NCBI RefSeq assembly: GCF_050920705.1
Contig: NZ_CP154799.1
Span: forward strand, 1,860,001-1,924,000
Reading direction: 5' to 3'
Length of the DNA stretch: 64,000 nucleotides
Source of the DNA: Regnicoccus_A sp014224355
Lineage (GTDB): Bacteria > Cyanobacteriota > Cyanobacteriia > PCC-6307 > Cyanobiaceae
In this document: one piece after another, positions 36,665 to 46,142 of the stretch
Numbering within the stretch: the stretch's first letter is position 1
How the letters are laid out: the number at the start of each line of letters is the position of its first letter
Made by a program: the position numbers and the translations under genes
The notes under the pieces: model-generated
The model's input: only the letters and a program-made list of their open reading frames with translations
What the model was told of the DNA's origin: nothing
The model's database searches: none

Positions 36665-36683
36665 ATTGCGAGTCATTCGCAAT
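36665..36683. promoter_or_regulatory. Perfect 7-5-7 palindrome, putative Fur-type operator
   Basis: ATTGCGA (36665-36671), a 5-base spacer GTCAT, and TCGCAAT (36677-36683), an exact inverted repeat of 19 bases located 13 bases before the GTG start of the Crp-family gene. Size and the ATTGCGA...TCGCAAT pattern are like iron-box operators of Fur proteins in other bacteria, and it stands in an iron locus beside a Fur-family gene. Binding is inference. Confidence 0.6.
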
Positions 36684-36695
36684 AGCGTCTGTTCC

Positions 36696-37292
36696 GTGAG
36701 CTTCCGTTTCCTGCCCGAGCAGCCCCTCTCCTGCGTGCGGATGCCGGCCGGCCAGACCGCGCTGCTTGACCCCACCCGCCGCCCCGGTGGCAGTTCCATC
36801 GAGGTGCTGGAAGGCATCGCCCGCGTCTACTGCCCCTGCGAGGAGACCGAGAGCATGACTCTCGCTTTCCTCCAGCCTGGTGATCAGCTCCGCACCGATC
36901 GGCTCTGCAGTGAAGGGGTCTGCGTGGAGGCCCTCACTCCGCTCAGCTTCCGCTCGGAGGTGGAGCCGGCCGGTGAGACCGGCTTCGATGCGGTGAACGA
37001 ATGGACCTTGCAGCTGCTGCGGATCCGCCATCTCGGCTCAGCGGAGCAGCGGCTTCATGCCCTGTTCGGGCTGCTGGTGCGTCGTCTCGGGCGACGCTGC
37101 GGACCCTGGTGTGATCTGCCCTTCCGCCTCACCCACGAACGCATCGGTGAGTTGATCGGCACCACCCGCGTCACCACCACCCGATTGATCTCCAGGATCC
37201 GCCAGGCCCAGCTGCTGGAAGCCCCTGCGGGCGAACCCGGCCTGCGCCTGGCGCCTTCCCTGGTGGAATCCGCTCCCCTGGCCGCCGCCTGA
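36696..37292 (+). CDS. Crp/Fnr-family transcriptional regulator
   Basis: A regulator of about 198 residues from GTG 36696. A cyclic-nucleotide-binding-like N domain (FLPEQPLSCVRMPAGQTALLDPTRRPGGSSIEVLEGIARVYCP) is followed by a long dimer helix (DAVNEWTLQLLRIRHLGSAEQRLHALFGLLV) and a C-terminal winged helix with RLTHERIGELIGTTRVTTTRLISRIRQ, a typical Crp/Fnr helix-turn-helix. Effector-binding residues of classical CRP are not recognisable, so the signal is unknown. The position next to a Fur-like gene, a Fur-box-like palindrome and futAB suggests a role in iron limitation. ATG 36741 (MPAGQT) is a less likely start because it would cut the N domain. Confidence 0.78.
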   Translation: MSFRFLPEQPLSCVRMPAGQTALLDPTRRPGGSSIEVLEGIARVYCPCEETESMTLAFLQPGDQLRTDRLCSEGVCVEALTPLSFRSEVEPAGETGFDAVNEWTLQLLRIRHLGSAEQRLHALFGLLVRRLGRRCGPWCDLPFRLTHERIGELIGTTRVTTTRLISRIRQAQLLEAPAGEPGLRLAPSLVESAPLAAA

Positions 37293-38298
37293 TCCCCCTG
37301 CCCACGCCGGCCCCGCCACCACCCCCGCTCCTGCCCTGCCCGCTCACGGCCGGCTGGGAGCTGGTCGCCCACGCGGTCCTTCCGTCTCAGGGAGTCGATG
37401 GACGACGCCTGGGGGGTTCTCCGCTGCGGCCACCGATCCCCACGATGGGCGCCTCTGGTTGCTCAGCGACCGTGCGGAGCCCGAACTGCTGCCCATCTGG
37501 GACCTGGCCAGCCTCGGCCGGCGCCCTCTGCGTATCGGTGATCGTCTGCCCCTGCGCCCCAGCGCAGGGGATCGCTTCCCGGTGCCCCTGGACGGCGAAG
37601 GCCTGGTGCTTGAGGGTTCCGACGCCTGGATCGTGAGCGAGGAGCGTCGCAGCGCTGATCGGCCCGCTCAGCTGCTCCGTTTCGATCGTGGCAGTGGCCG
37701 GCTGCGTCAGGCTCTGCCTCTGCCTCCGGCGTGGAGGGCAGCCCCTGACCAGGGCCTCGGCGCCAACCAGGGCCCGGAATCGCTCACACGCCTCCCGGGC
37801 GCTCCCCTGGTCCTGCTGCTGGCGGCGGAGCGCCCCTTGCTTCAGGACCCCCCCGATCAGCTGCGTCTGCTCAAGCACGGACCCGATGGCTTCCGGCCGG
37901 CGGGGGCACTGCGCCTGTCTCTGCCAGGTCCTCACTGGGGGCTCACCGAGCTGCTCGCCCTTCCGAGCGGTGGTCTGCTCGGACTGGTGCGAGGATTTGA
38001 GCCCCCCGCCCGCTGGTGGGCCCAGCTGCTGCAGCTGCCTTCCCCGGAAGCGGCCGGTTCGGTGCAGCGTCCACTCATGCGCTGGGATCTGCTGGCCACG
38101 GGACTTCCCCCCGACAACTGGGAGGGACTGGTTATGGGGCCTCCCCTGCCGGATGGCCGTCCCACAGTGCTGCTGGTGAGCGACGACAATTTCAGCCCCC
38201 TGCAGGCCAGCCGCCTGGCCCGCCTTGCCCCACGCCGGCAACCCGGCTGCAGCGATGGCTCAGTCGCGGCTCTCGAGGGTGGGGATCAGGGCCAGTGA
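37289..38298 (+). CDS. Esterase-like/phytase-like protein, frameshifted as sequenced; 5' end uncertain
   Basis: A protein of the esterase-like-activity-of-phytase family (PF13449-like), often calcium-binding beta-propeller-like hydrolases of phosphate or other esters. The signature LPPDNWEGLVMGPPLPDGRPTVLLVSDDN (about 38105-38195) is clear, with DDNFSP at the end. The N-terminal strand pieces LVAHAVLPSQGVDGRRLGG and FSAATDPHDGRLWLLSDR are in different frames, meeting at a run of six G at 37411-37416; one more G joins them (LGGFSAATD). Even so, no ATG, GTG or TTG precedes the first strand in frame, so either the start is further off or another indel is present. Length would be about 335 residues. 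Its tail overlaps the futB end by 39 bases on the other strand. Confidence 0.65.
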
Positions 38299-39810
38299 GG
38301 CCACCATCCCCAGGGTCATGATGATCAGGGCCGGGGCCATCGCCGCACCAACCCGCTCATCACTGGCGTACTGGAAGACACGCACGGCCAGGGTGTCGAA
38401 ATCGAACGGACGCAGGGAGAGTGTCAGCGGCAGTTCCTTCACCACATCCACGAACACCATCAACCCGCCCACCAGCACCGGACCGCGCAGCAGGGGCAGG
38501 TGAACCCGCCGCAGCACCTGGGTCCAGCTGCAACCCAGACTGGTGGCCGACTCATCGATGCTGGGGGGTATCCGCTCCAGGCCGGCGTCGAGGCCCTGCT
38601 TGGCCACGGCCATGAAGCGCACCCCATAGCCCCAGAGCAGCAGCAGCAGTGGGCTGAGCAACCAGGGACCCCCCAGCAGCATCAGACCCAGAGCCAGGAC
38701 GCTGCCCGGAACGGCGTAGCCCATCCCCGCCAGGAAACTGAGCTGCCGCACCAGCAGACGCGGGCTCCAGCGGCGGATGATCGCCAGCAGCAGGGCCGCC
38801 ACGCCGGTGAGCAGTGTGGCCACCAGCGCCAGGGCGAGGCTCCGGCCCGCCAGGACCAGCTGCTCACCCAGCGGTTCCTCCAGCAGGTTGCGCCAACCTT
38901 CCGTCACCCAGACCAGTGGAATGACCAGCACCAGAAGGGGTGGAAGGGCTGACACCAGCTGGGCCAGCAGCGCCCGCCAGCCCTGCAACACGTAGGCCTG
39001 CGCCTCGCCACTCGAGGAACCCAGATTCCAGCGCCGACTGCGCCGACGCAGGGAACGCTCGGCGGCCACAAGGATCACGACGATCCCCAGGGCGATCAGT
39101 GAGAGCAACGCCGCCCCGCGGGGATCACCTTCCACTTGCCAGCGATCGAGGATGCCCGCCGAGAGGCTGGGAACCCCCAGCAGCCGCACAGCCCCCAGTT
39201 CATTCACCACCTCCATCGCGCTCAGGGCCACCCCGGCTCCGATCGCCGGCAGGGCGATGGGCAGCGCGACCCGCCGGAACGCCTGCCAGGGCCCCACGCC
39301 CAGGCTGCGGCTGGCTTCCAGCAACTGGCCACCGGTGATCGAGAAACTTTCGGTGCTCAGCAGAAAGACATAGGTGTAATTGCCCAGAGCGAGGAGCAGC
39401 ACAGCCCAGCCCAGACCGTGGATGCGCAGGCCATGGCTGCTGCCCCAGTCGATCAGGCTGGCCGCCAGCAGATAAGCCGGAAAGGCCAGCGGCAGCAACT
39501 GGGCCATGCGCAACCAGCGCCGACCGGGAAAGCGGCAGGCCGCCGTGAGCCAGCCGATGGCGGTGCCCATCACGGCACCGCAGACCCCCTCTCCAAGCAC
39601 CAGCACCAGGGTGCCGCGAATCTGATCCGCACCATCGAAGCCCAGACCCAGCCCCCCCAGCAGCGAGGGCTGCATGACGGCATCGCCGAACAACGCAGCC
39701 AGCGGCAGCAGAGCCAGCACAACAATCACCACCACCATGGCGGTGAGCGCCGGACGGCTGGAGGGGTTGACCTGCGCGAGCGGGCGTGGGGCGAGCAGGG
39801 TCACTTCCAC
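38260..39810 (-). CDS. futB: Iron(III) ABC transporter permease
   Basis: FutB is the double-length permease of the FutABC ferric iron importer. About 516 residues with roughly 12 membrane helices in two homologous halves, each with an EAA-type loop that contacts the ATPase (EASRSLGVGPWQ about residue 186 and ESATSLGCSWTQVLRRV about residue 429). No separate ATPase (FutC) gene is in the window. The start at 39810 overlaps the futA stop by 10 bases, which suggests coupled translation. The C-terminal end overlaps the phytase-like gene tail. Confidence 0.9.
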   Translation of the reverse strand: MEVTLLAPRPLAQVNPSSRPALTAMVVVIVVLALLPLAALFGDAVMQPSLLGGLGLGFDGADQIRGTLVLVLGEGVCGAVMGTAIGWLTAACRFPGRRWLRMAQLLPLAFPAYLLAASLIDWGSSHGLRIHGLGWAVLLLALGNYTYVFLLSTESFSITGGQLLEASRSLGVGPWQAFRRVALPIALPAIGAGVALSAMEVVNELGAVRLLGVPSLSAGILDRWQVEGDPRGAALLSLIALGIVVILVAAERSLRRRSRRWNLGSSSGEAQAYVLQGWRALLAQLVSALPPLLVLVIPLVWVTEGWRNLLEEPLGEQLVLAGRSLALALVATLLTGVAALLLAIIRRWSPRLLVRQLSFLAGMGYAVPGSVLALGLMLLGGPWLLSPLLLLLWGYGVRFMAVAKQGLDAGLERIPPSIDESATSLGCSWTQVLRRVHLPLLRGPVLVGGLMVFVDVVKELPLTLSLRPFDFDTLAVRVFQYASDERVGAAMAPALIIMTLGMVASLALIPTLESRD

Positions 39811-40844
39811 CCAGTTTCCGCCATCAGCGCGCTGGCCTCTCGGTTGCCGCTGGCCAGTTGATCCGCACTGACCGGCGAAGGCTGAAAGTTGCCGAAGCCA
39901 TTGAGGATCGGGTTTTCCCCGAAGCCCTGCAGCGGGTATTCATTGTTGGCGGCCGCATAGCCCTTGCCTGAGCTCGGGGAGGCCAGAAATTCGATCAACC
40001 GGGTGGCCGCCTCGGGGTTGCTGGCATGGCGGGTGACACCGGCGGCGGTGATGTTCACGTGGGTGGGGGATGGGAACACCACCTTGATCTTCTGCGCCAG
40101 GGCTTTGTCCTCCGGTTTGGCCTCGCTGGAGAGCATGCGCGCCAGGTAGTACTGGTTGGCCACGGTCACCCCGCACTCACCACGGCCGACCGCCCGCAGC
40201 ATCGGGGTGTCGCTGGTGAAGAAGGGTGGTTTCACATTGGCCACCAGGCCCTCCAGCCAGCTTCTGGTGGCGGCGGCTCCCTGTTGCTGGAGGATGTCGG
40301 CCACCAGTGACTGGTTGTAGACGCTGGCCCGGTTGCGCAGGCAGAGCTTGCCCTTCAGTTCCGGCTTGGCCAGATCGGCGTAGCTGTTCAGGCTGGAGGG
40401 GTCCACCAGGGCAGGGTTCACCATGATCGGCCTGGCGCGGCGGGTGAGGGCGTACCAGCTGCCGGCTGGATCCCGCAGGTTGGCAGGCACGTCGCGGTTG
40501 AGGGCCTCGGAGCTGATCGGCTGGAACAGCTCGTCCTGGCGGGCACGCTGAATCCTGGCGGCGTCCACCAGCACCAGCACATCAGCGGGGCTGTTCTCCC
40601 CTTCGCTCTTGAGGCGCACGATCAATTCATCGTCCTTGCCCTCGAGCAGGTTCACCTTGATGCCGGTCTCGGCTGTGAACTGCTTGTAAAGCTCCTTGTC
40701 GGTGTTGTAGTGGCGGCCGGAGTAGATGTTCACTTCCCCGTCTGACTTCTGCGGCGCTGCGCAACCAGTGAGGACGGCCAGGCCGAGCGCTCCGGCGAGG
40801 GCGAGCGCCCTGGAGCGAATCAGGGGGGGACGATGCTGAGTCAC
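39801..40844 (-). CDS. futA: Iron(III)-binding protein FutA/IdiA
   Basis: Periplasmic iron-binding component of the Fut importer (IdiA-like). 347 residues, with a lipoprotein signal: hydrophobic LALAGALGLAVLTGC with the lipobox Cys about residue 28. The mature part begins with EVNIYSGRHYNTDKELYKQFTAETG and has the conserved Tyr-rich iron site segments NRASVYNQ and ANQYYLARM. The C-terminal part has GVTRHASNPEAATRLIEFLAS. ATG 40844; the upstream region on this strand holds GCAATTGAA (plus strand 40898-40906), also found before the Fur-like gene. Order futA then futB is standard. Confidence 0.93.
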   Translation of the reverse strand: MTQHRPPLIRSRALALAGALGLAVLTGCAAPQKSDGEVNIYSGRHYNTDKELYKQFTAETGIKVNLLEGKDDELIVRLKSEGENSPADVLVLVDAARIQRARQDELFQPISSEALNRDVPANLRDPAGSWYALTRRARPIMVNPALVDPSSLNSYADLAKPELKGKLCLRNRASVYNQSLVADILQQQGAAATRSWLEGLVANVKPPFFTSDTPMLRAVGRGECGVTVANQYYLARMLSSEAKPEDKALAQKIKVVFPSPTHVNITAAGVTRHASNPEAATRLIEFLASPSSGKGYAAANNEYPLQGFGENPILNGFGNFQPSPVSADQLASGNREASALMAETGWK

Positions 40845-40917
40845 GGACGAAAACTGATCGAGCAGGCAAGGTACGGAGCCGGCCCATGGCCTCCGCGTTC
40901 AATTGCTTCCAACTGAT

Positions 40918-42581
40918 GTGACATCGGCTACCCCTGCTCATCCCACCGGCCCGGAACCGCCGCTGGATCTGGCCAGTCTGATCAGGGCCCTGAGCCGCGC
41001 CGAGGCCTATCCAGACGACGCCTGGGGAGAGCTTCCAGTGGAGCAACGCCGGGTGGAGGTGGTTCAGACCCACATCAGCGTGGTCTTCCTCAGCGGCCGG
41101 CGCGCCTACAAGCTCAAGAAGCCCCTGAGCTTCTGGGGTCTGCTCGATTACGGCAGTGCCGAGCAGCGTCTGCACTGGTGTCGCGAAGAAGTCAGGCTCA
41201 ACAGCCGCCTGGCACCTGATCTCTACCTCGGGGTGGCGCCGGTGCTGCGCTTCACAGACGGCGGGGCCAGGGTCGGTGCCCTCGACACGGAGCTGGAGGG
41301 GGGGAGCACGTGGTGGTGATGCGCCGCTTCGAGGCCGGAGCCACCCTCGCCAGCCGGCTGGCGGCCGGCCGGGTCAGCGAAGCGGATCTGCAGCGTCTGG
41401 GCGAGCGCATCGCCGGCTTCCACGATCAGAACCGGCTGGAGCCCGCCCTGGCCAAGGGCGCCGACCGGCGCTTTGCGGCGGTGCTGCGCAGCAATGTCTG
41501 CGCCACCCGCCGCTCGGTTCCTGAGCTGTTTCCTGCGGGTGTTCATGAGCTGCTCGTCGGCGGCCTGGCCCTGGCCCTTCGCCGATCCCGCCACGTCCTG
41601 CGCCAGCGGCTGGCGGCGGGAGCGGTCGTGGATGGCCACGGCGACCTGCGGCTTGAGCACGTGCTGCTCGAGCCGGCGCTGGCCGTGGTCGATGGAGTGG
41701 AGTTCAACGCCGACCTGCGCCAGGTGGATCGGGCCTCCGACCTCGCCTTTCTGGTGATGGACCTGCAGGCCTCGGGTCACGCCGCTTGCATCCCAGCCTT
41801 GCTGAAGGGCTACGGCCAGATGATCGAGCCAGCCGTGCTTGGGCTCTTCTGTGCCTACCGTGCCCACGTGCGGGCCAAGGTGGAAGCAGCCACCAGCGGC
41901 GAAGCGGAGATCCCCCGGCCCCAGCGCCAGGGCGCCGAGGTGATGGCGCGGCGCTACCTCAGCCTGGCGCTGGCCTATGCCTTCAGGGGGCTGAGCCCCC
42001 CGGCCCTGATCCTGCTCCATGGTCTCTCCGGCAGTGGCAAGAGCCATCTGGCCAAACGACTGACCCCCTGGCTGCTGGCCGGCCTCCACCGCAGCGACCT
42101 GATCCGCAAACGGCTGCACGGTCTGCAGCCCCTGCAGCGGCCATCACTCCAGGAGACACGGCAGCTCTACGGCCCCATCGCCGATCAACGCACCGAGGCT
42201 GCCCTGCTCGACGCCGCCGCGGCCAGCCTGACCAGGGGGGACTGGGTGCTGCTGGATGCCACACACCTGAAGTCCGCCAGCCGGGAGAGAGCCATGCAAC
42301 TGGCAGGGCGCCTCGGGGCGATCAGCCTCGTGCTGGACGTTCAGGCCGATCAGGCCTTGCTAAAGCAGCGCTTGGAGCGGCGCGGGCTGCTGGATGACGA
42401 TCCCAGCGATGCGAATCTGCCCGTCCTGCAGGAGCAGATGCGTTCTGCCGAACCACTCACCCCAGGTGAGCAGGAATGCAGCGTGGTAGTGGATTCTCGG
42501 ACGGACCTGGATGACTCGGCTGTGCTGATGGCGCTGTGGGAGCACTGGCGGGCACGGCTGAAAACCCTGCGCCGTGCGTGA
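40918..42581 (+). CDS. Fused phosphotransferase-like and P-loop ATPase protein, frameshifted as sequenced
   Basis: A fusion of an aminoglycoside-phosphotransferase-like domain and a P-loop kinase-like domain, a known bacterial architecture of unknown substrate. The N-terminal part has HISVVFLSGRRAYKLKKPLSFWG (a lysine typical of the APH fold) and the catalytic VVDGHGDLRLEHVLL with its Asp, followed by VVDGVEFN. The second domain begins PPALILLHGLSGSGKSHLAKRL (Walker A). The frame breaks at seven G at 41298-41304; one more base gives LEGGEHVVVMRRFEAG and about 554 residues. The start is GTG 40918 or TTG 40903. It is divergent from futA. Confidence 0.75.
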
Positions 42582-42754
42582 CAGGCGAGCCAAGACCGCG
42601 AATGGCTCAGCCAGGTTGTGCTCAAGCACATTGACAACCAACCCCAGCCTCGCTTCCGTCATCGAGGGCACGTCTGGCTCTGAGGGAGCCACATTGGGGC
42701 TTCAGCTCGGCGGTGTTGGTTCGGCGAGGGCTGGGGAAGGGCAGGCGAGAAAGA

Positions 42755-44350
42755 TCAACCTCGTAAATCATTGCAGAGTTCTCTGATTGTTCTTGACGGG
42801 AGACCAACAGGAGTCCGGCACCATGATCCCTTGAATCGACCGGCAATGTGGTCAGGGTTTGGGTAAAGGGCTGCGGCACAGGAGCGGTTCAGACCGGAAA
42901 GCTCTGAATCCACAAGGTCTGGTTGAGCGCGAACATACATTTTCATGCAGTTGACGGCTTGTTGTCGCCCTGAGAAATGCTTTATAATGTGTGGTCTCCA
43001 GGCCGCATTGGCACTTAAACCATTCATCTCAAAGACCAGAAGAAGAACGACTGAGGCAATTACAGTCGACTGCAGAGACTTGCGAACGGGGCTGGCTGCT
43101 GATCCAGCTCCGTTCACTCGCCCACGAAGCATAGTCGCAAGGGTCAGGACAATGCAAACACAAACGATGGAAGCAAAAAGAATGGATAGGCTGTTGTAAC
43201 GATCAGCAAGTGCTGCACGGAAACCAATCGGGGTGCCACCGCGACCCACTGAACTCGCAGCACCCAGGCCGAACAGAAAGAAGACCAGGCTGATGCAGTG
43301 GACAAACTCCCAGGATGGAGTCTTTCCTCCAGCTCTGGCAGCTCTCCAGATGACAGCCATAGCCATGGCTACCAATACTACGCCCGTTACCGCATTCATC
43401 AAGACGAATAAGACACTCGGTTGATACTTGTAGAAGTTTGAAAGAAATGCGACAATATAGCGCGGGTCAATAAAGTTAGCCCTTAGCGATGCGTGGTGCG
43501 CAGGACTTTGGTAACCATAGAAAAAGACTATAATCGCAAGCACAAGACATGAAAGAACAACAAGGCTGGGAGAACTGCGGACAACCTGCCTCAAAGACCG
43601 AAGACTGGTGGATGGGGCCATCAAACATATCGTTATGATTGAGCAAGGTAAAAGTAGAACATTTCCGGAAAATGAGAAGATGGAAAGAATTCCCATCAAC
43701 CCTGCCGCTATCGAAAGAGATCGTTGAAATGTCTTTTCATTGCTGAGGGCCATACCCTTCAAAGACAGTGCAACTGTAAGTGCAGACAGGCAGCCGAAAG
43801 CGAACAGGATGCCGAGGAAGAAACTGATCTGAACATACCAAAGACCATTGTATAAATTCGCCGGACCTACGGCATAAAGCTTTGTCGAAAAAGCTATGAC
43901 ACTCAGACGCACACCCCAATCCAGGGATCCTGATAATGACCTCGTCAACAGAGGAAGGCATACAATCAGGACGGTGATAACCCTAACGAAATACGATATG
44001 TTGACTGTCAAGTCTGAGTGAAAGACAGCAAAGCGCTCAATCACAACTGTAAGCAGCTTGGTCGTTACCTTGCGGCTCTCATTGTGTTGATCAAAGAGTT
44101 CTTTGAAGATATCTCCTGGCTTTGCTATTTCAAGACTCTGTAAGAAGCTCAAGGGTGTATCCCAGTCGTCCCAGAAAGGGAAGTGAAAAAAACCAGACCC
44201 CTGAAGAGATGAAACTTCCGATCGAAACGCGGAAAAACCAAAAAGCCAAACCAGAAGCGTGGCTAAAACAAGAGTGCGTCTGGTGAAGAGATGCTCAGGC
44301 CTTGATGGAATCACCGGCGTTAGATATTCAACCCAAATCAAGTCTAGCAT
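42755..44350 (-). CDS. Polytopic membrane protein, possible GtrC-type transferase
   Basis: A 531-residue protein with about 11 hydrophobic helices and a C-terminal periplasmic tail (KMYVRAQPDLVDSELSGLNR...). An acidic patch WDDWDTPLSFLQ follows the first helix, as in GT-C type lipid-linked glycosyltransferases and in GtrC-like O-antigen glucosyl transferases, where an acidic motif lies in the first periplasmic loop. No named family is certain. The gene is AT-rich relative to its surroundings. It is transcribed away from the GT2 gene with a 377-base gap. Function as final glycosyl donor user is inference. Confidence 0.55.
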   Translation of the reverse strand: MLDLIWVEYLTPVIPSRPEHLFTRRTLVLATLLVWLFGFSAFRSEVSSLQGSGFFHFPFWDDWDTPLSFLQSLEIAKPGDIFKELFDQHNESRKVTTKLLTVVIERFAVFHSDLTVNISYFVRVITVLIVCLPLLTRSLSGSLDWGVRLSVIAFSTKLYAVGPANLYNGLWYVQISFFLGILFAFGCLSALTVALSLKGMALSNEKTFQRSLSIAAGLMGILSIFSFSGNVLLLPCSIITICLMAPSTSLRSLRQVVRSSPSLVVLSCLVLAIIVFFYGYQSPAHHASLRANFIDPRYIVAFLSNFYKYQPSVLFVLMNAVTGVVLVAMAMAVIWRAARAGGKTPSWEFVHCISLVFFLFGLGAASSVGRGGTPIGFRAALADRYNSLSILFASIVCVCIVLTLATMLRGRVNGAGSAASPVRKSLQSTVIASVVLLLVFEMNGLSANAAWRPHIIKHFSGRQQAVNCMKMYVRAQPDLVDSELSGLNRSCAAALYPNPDHIAGRFKGSWCRTPVGLPSRTIRELCNDLRG

Positions 44351-44727
44351 GTTTAGCGTTCAATGCCCATCTATCTCTTGGCTTCAAGTAGACCAGGCTC
44401 CCTGCCCGTTCAATCAACGCATGATCTTCTCATTGGATACGGGAAAAGACTCTGGATCAAAGGTGTATTGAACGTGTGAGCCAACGGGCAATAAGATTCC
44501 TGGCAAGGCAGTCCTGATGCACTGTCTGCAATGATAACAATGCGTAAAATCGGAAACGCTACCTTGTTTGCTTGATGGGTGCCGGTCACGAGGTTCTCCT
44601 GCCATGCCAATCACATCATCAATCCCATGGCAACAGCTTGCTCGCGCAGCTCAAGCCAGGAAGTACAGTGATCGTTGCTTCAATGAATCCTTCGATCGTG
44701 CCGTAAGTCAACACCGATGCAGCTTTC
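44351..44727. other. Gap of 377 bases in the low-GC island, no clear gene
   Basis: Two overlapping minus-strand frames (44410-44610 and 44414-44614) have partly protein-like strings such as GSHVQYTFDPESFPVSNEKIMR, as if a short gene end had been kept and then broken, but no start, domain or ribosome site is convincing. Could hold divergent promoters for the two flanking genes. No tRNA is recognised. Confidence 0.4.
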
Positions 44728-45750
44728 ATGTTAACGATGACATCTGTAGCTGTCGTTACCCCATCATTTAATGACTATCGTTGTGTCCTGGAGCTCGTCA
44801 GGGAGCTGGATCGTCTATCCAATGCTGTAGGAAATATCAGGTTCAGAGTGATTGTTGTCAATGACTCTCCTTGGGTTGAAATCAGTGATGAGTTGCTTGC
44901 CAGAAGCCAGCTGGAGAGACGTGAAATGGATCTTCGAGTGCTTGAACTCAATGCAAATCTTGGTCACCAGGCGGCATTGGCTATTGGCTTGGCATGGCTC
45001 TTGCCTGAGCTTGATGACTATCAATACATCGTGACTATTGATGCAGATGGTGAGGATAATCCCTCTGATATCATCAGAATGATCCAAACACTAAGCAATG
45101 ATTCTCCGTCTTCCCTCGCTTGCGTAGCCAGGAGGAGGGTGAGAATGGAGAGGCTTCTGTTTAGAATGGGCTACAAGGCTTACAAGTCCTTCTCGTACTT
45201 ACTTATCGGTACATCCATCGACTATGGCAACTTTATTTGTTTTCGTCCAGCTGCGCTGAAGATTCTTGCCAGAAAACCAGAAACAACTGTCCACATTGCG
45301 GCTTCCGTTCTGCACTCTAGGATGCCATTCAGGAAGGTTTCGTCTGATCGCCGCAAGCGTTATAGTGGAGAATCGCGGATGGGTGGGTATTCGTCCCTAG
45401 TCTTGCATGGCTTTCGCGCCTACACGGTGTTTGGAGACAGAATAGCCGTACGCCTTATGATGTTTGTCTTGCTGGGCTTGGGCATGGTGCTGATTGGAGT
45501 ATTTGCAGCCGGCTTAATACGATTTACGGGGATGATCGAAGTGTTCCCAGGTTGGGCGTCCATCGTTTCACTGGTTCTGATTGGCTTTGGATCTATGATT
45601 GCAATTAACTTGTTTGGACTCGCCTTGCTCTTGATTATAACCTCGAGCTCTTCGCTGCGAGCAAGCCCGCTGGATTATCTTGAGCAATTTCTTGCAAAGG
45701 ACTCTTGGGAGAAGCCTCGAAAGCCTCGCGGTGAAACTTTGGGCCTCTGA
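44728..45750 (+). CDS. Family 2 glycosyltransferase, GtrB/dolichol-phosphate-mannose-synthase-like
   Basis: A 340-residue GT2 enzyme that probably transfers a sugar from a nucleotide donor to a polyprenyl phosphate. It has VAVVTPSFNDYRCVLELVREL, the donor-binding NANLGHQAALAIGLAWL stretch and the metal motif IVTIDADGEDNP (Asp-x-Asp). C-terminal to the catalytic domain two membrane helices (about residues 240-265 and 280-305), as in GtrB and DPM1-like proteins. ATG 44728 is chosen; 44737 is also possible. Next to GtrA and a polytopic transferase in an AT-richer island, on the opposite strand. Confidence 0.82.
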   Translation: MLTMTSVAVVTPSFNDYRCVLELVRELDRLSNAVGNIRFRVIVVNDSPWVEISDELLARSQLERREMDLRVLELNANLGHQAALAIGLAWLLPELDDYQYIVTIDADGEDNPSDIIRMIQTLSNDSPSSLACVARRRVRMERLLFRMGYKAYKSFSYLLIGTSIDYGNFICFRPAALKILARKPETTVHIAASVLHSRMPFRKVSSDRRKRYSGESRMGGYSSLVLHGFRAYTVFGDRIAVRLMMFVLLGLGMVLIGVFAAGLIRFTGMIEVFPGWASIVSLVLIGFGSMIAINLFGLALLLIITSSSSLRASPLDYLEQFLAKDSWEKPRKPRGETLGL

Positions 45751-45761
45751 TCCATGGATTC

Positions 45762-46142
45762 TTATCTCATTCTATGGAAGAATGGCCGTGACACCATGAT
45801 GCCGTAAGTGCAGAAATTAGCCCCGGCTGCCAGCAGGGGAAGAGCAGGCTTCAGCCAGAGATTCTCTAGAGCCAGAATCCCACCGAGCCAGTTAATGGCT
45901 GAGTTGATCAGAATTAAGCTGAAAAGAGCATATCCATTGAGTTTCTTCCCGCGAAGCCGATCCCTAAATGTAAATCGCTGTTGCATGACAAACGAGAAAC
46001 CCGTTGCAATCAAGAACGAAATGACGTTGACTGCAGATAAATTCTGTGAATACAGAGATAAGCTATAAAGAAAGAAATAATGGATGGAGGTGGCTGCAAT
46101 CCCCACGCCCCCAAACCGAATGATCCTTTCCGTTGATCTCAT
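45762..46142 (-). CDS. GtrA-family flippase-like protein
   Basis: A 126-residue protein with four membrane helices, of the GtrA family that is thought to flip lipid-linked sugars across the membrane. Pattern RFGGVGIAATSIHYFFLYSL at the N terminus and NVISFLIATGFSFVMQQRFTFRDR between helices are typical. Converges with the GT2 gene (11-base gap). Composition is AT-rich as in the whole island. Confidence 0.82.
   Translation of the reverse strand: MRSTERIIRFGGVGIAATSIHYFFLYSLSLYSQNLSAVNVISFLIATGFSFVMQQRFTFRDRLRGKKLNGYALFSLILINSAINWLGGILALENLWLKPALPLLAAGANFCTYGIMVSRPFFHRMR

Noticed and set aside
42582..42754. Short open frames downstream of the fused kinase
   Set aside because: No start site, no composition or family support; about 170 bases are treated as spacer at the island edge.
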